Below the pieces are notes generated by a model. That model had not been told where the DNA came from, ran no database searches, and worked only from the letters and a program-made list of their open reading frames with translations. DNA of 42,317 bases from Mesorhizobium sp. L2C084A000 (GTDB lineage: Bacteria > Pseudomonadota > Alphaproteobacteria > Rhizobiales > Rhizobiaceae), in the NCBI RefSeq assembly GCF_000502875.1, contig NZ_AYWX01000011.1:261258-303574 (forward strand), read 5' to 3'. Below are positions 42,277 to 42,317 of the stretch, one piece after another. The translations under genes and the position numbers were made by a program. Numbering within the stretch: position 1 is the first letter of the stretch; every line of letters starts with the position of its first letter.

Positions 42277-42317
42277 ATCTCCCCCCTTGCGGGGGAGATG
42301 TCCGGCAGGACAGAGGG
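42277..42317. repeat. Rhizobial palindromic intergenic repeat, cut by window end
   Basis: ATCTCCCCC, 5-base loop, GGGGGAGAT is a perfect 9-bp palindrome, followed by GTCCGGCAGGACAGAGGG at the window end. I recognise this unit as a dispersed intergenic repeat typical of Mesorhizobium and relatives. It lies about 50 bases after the cysS stop and may also end transcription. The full unit runs past the window. Confidence 0.7.

Noticed and set aside
1..42317. CRISPR arrays, rRNA, tRNA genes, prophage structural genes or complete insertion sequences
   Set aside because: Read for these on both strands; no regularly spaced repeats, conserved RNA cores or transposase patterns were found.

Overview
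The window is high-GC chromosomal DNA of an alphaproteobacterium of the order Rhizobiales, most probably Mesorhizobium or a close Phyllobacteriaceae relative. The basis is gene content and order (rpoZ-rsh-pyrE, then DUF2062-acpS-lepB-rnc-era-recO), the repeated rhizobial-type porins, the TIGR02301 family gene, and an intergenic repeat at the right edge of a type I associate with Mesorhizobium. This is recognition from memory; no database search was run. No rRNA, tRNA, CRISPR array or complete insertion sequence was seen.

Region by region. 1-2.5 kb: the 3' part of a porin gene with its terminator, and a tyrosine recombinase whose 5' end is richer in A/T than the rest. 2.5-8 kb: an alpha/beta hydrolase and a soluble lytic transglycosylase on the minus strand, then dapA, smpB and a membrane-anchored GH25 muramidase on the plus strand. 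8-9.9 kb: a HigBA-like toxin-antitoxin pair, a family-5-like uracil-DNA glycosylase and a NYN-domain nuclease, all minus strand. 10.2-17.8 kb: housekeeping genes rpoZ, rsh (ppGpp), pyrE, a VOC protein, DUF2062, acpS, lepB, rnc and era, many with start/stop overlaps. 17.8-20.2 kb: an interruption of the usual era-recO junction, holding the decayed relic of an aminoglycoside-phosphotransferase-like gene and a second full-length porin. 20.2-24.4 kb: recO, a hotdog thioesterase and a very large DUF2339 membrane protein. 24.4-26.6 kb: a Phd/YefM antitoxin with a frameshifted PemK-like toxin, then an ECF sigma/anti-sigma pair.

26.9-29.8 kb: a compact cluster of a GNAT acetyltransferase/C39-like peptidase fusion, a RimK-type ATP-grasp ligase with an N-terminal extension, and a small DUF3303-like protein. 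This is the best candidate here for a poorly described system, probably peptide ligation or tagging. 29.8-31.7 kb: a LysR regulator divergent from a membrane fatty acid desaturase, with a perfect palindrome between them. 31.7-40.3 kb: a dual-PAS GGDEF-EAL protein, an HD hydrolase, YgfZ, a dihydroorotase-like amidohydrolase with a changed metal motif, two uncharacterised proteins, a TIGR02301 protein, a NUDIX hydrolase, an SRAP (YedK) protein and a 51-residue small protein. 40.7-42.3 kb: cysS, whose 3' third has a strikingly different codon composition, then a rhizobial palindromic repeat at the window edge.

The housekeeping backbone covers translation, ribosome rescue, the stringent response, lipid and protein maturation, cell wall, pyrimidine synthesis and DNA repair. 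Accessory material sits at its seams: integrase, porins, two toxin-antitoxin loci and a gene relic.
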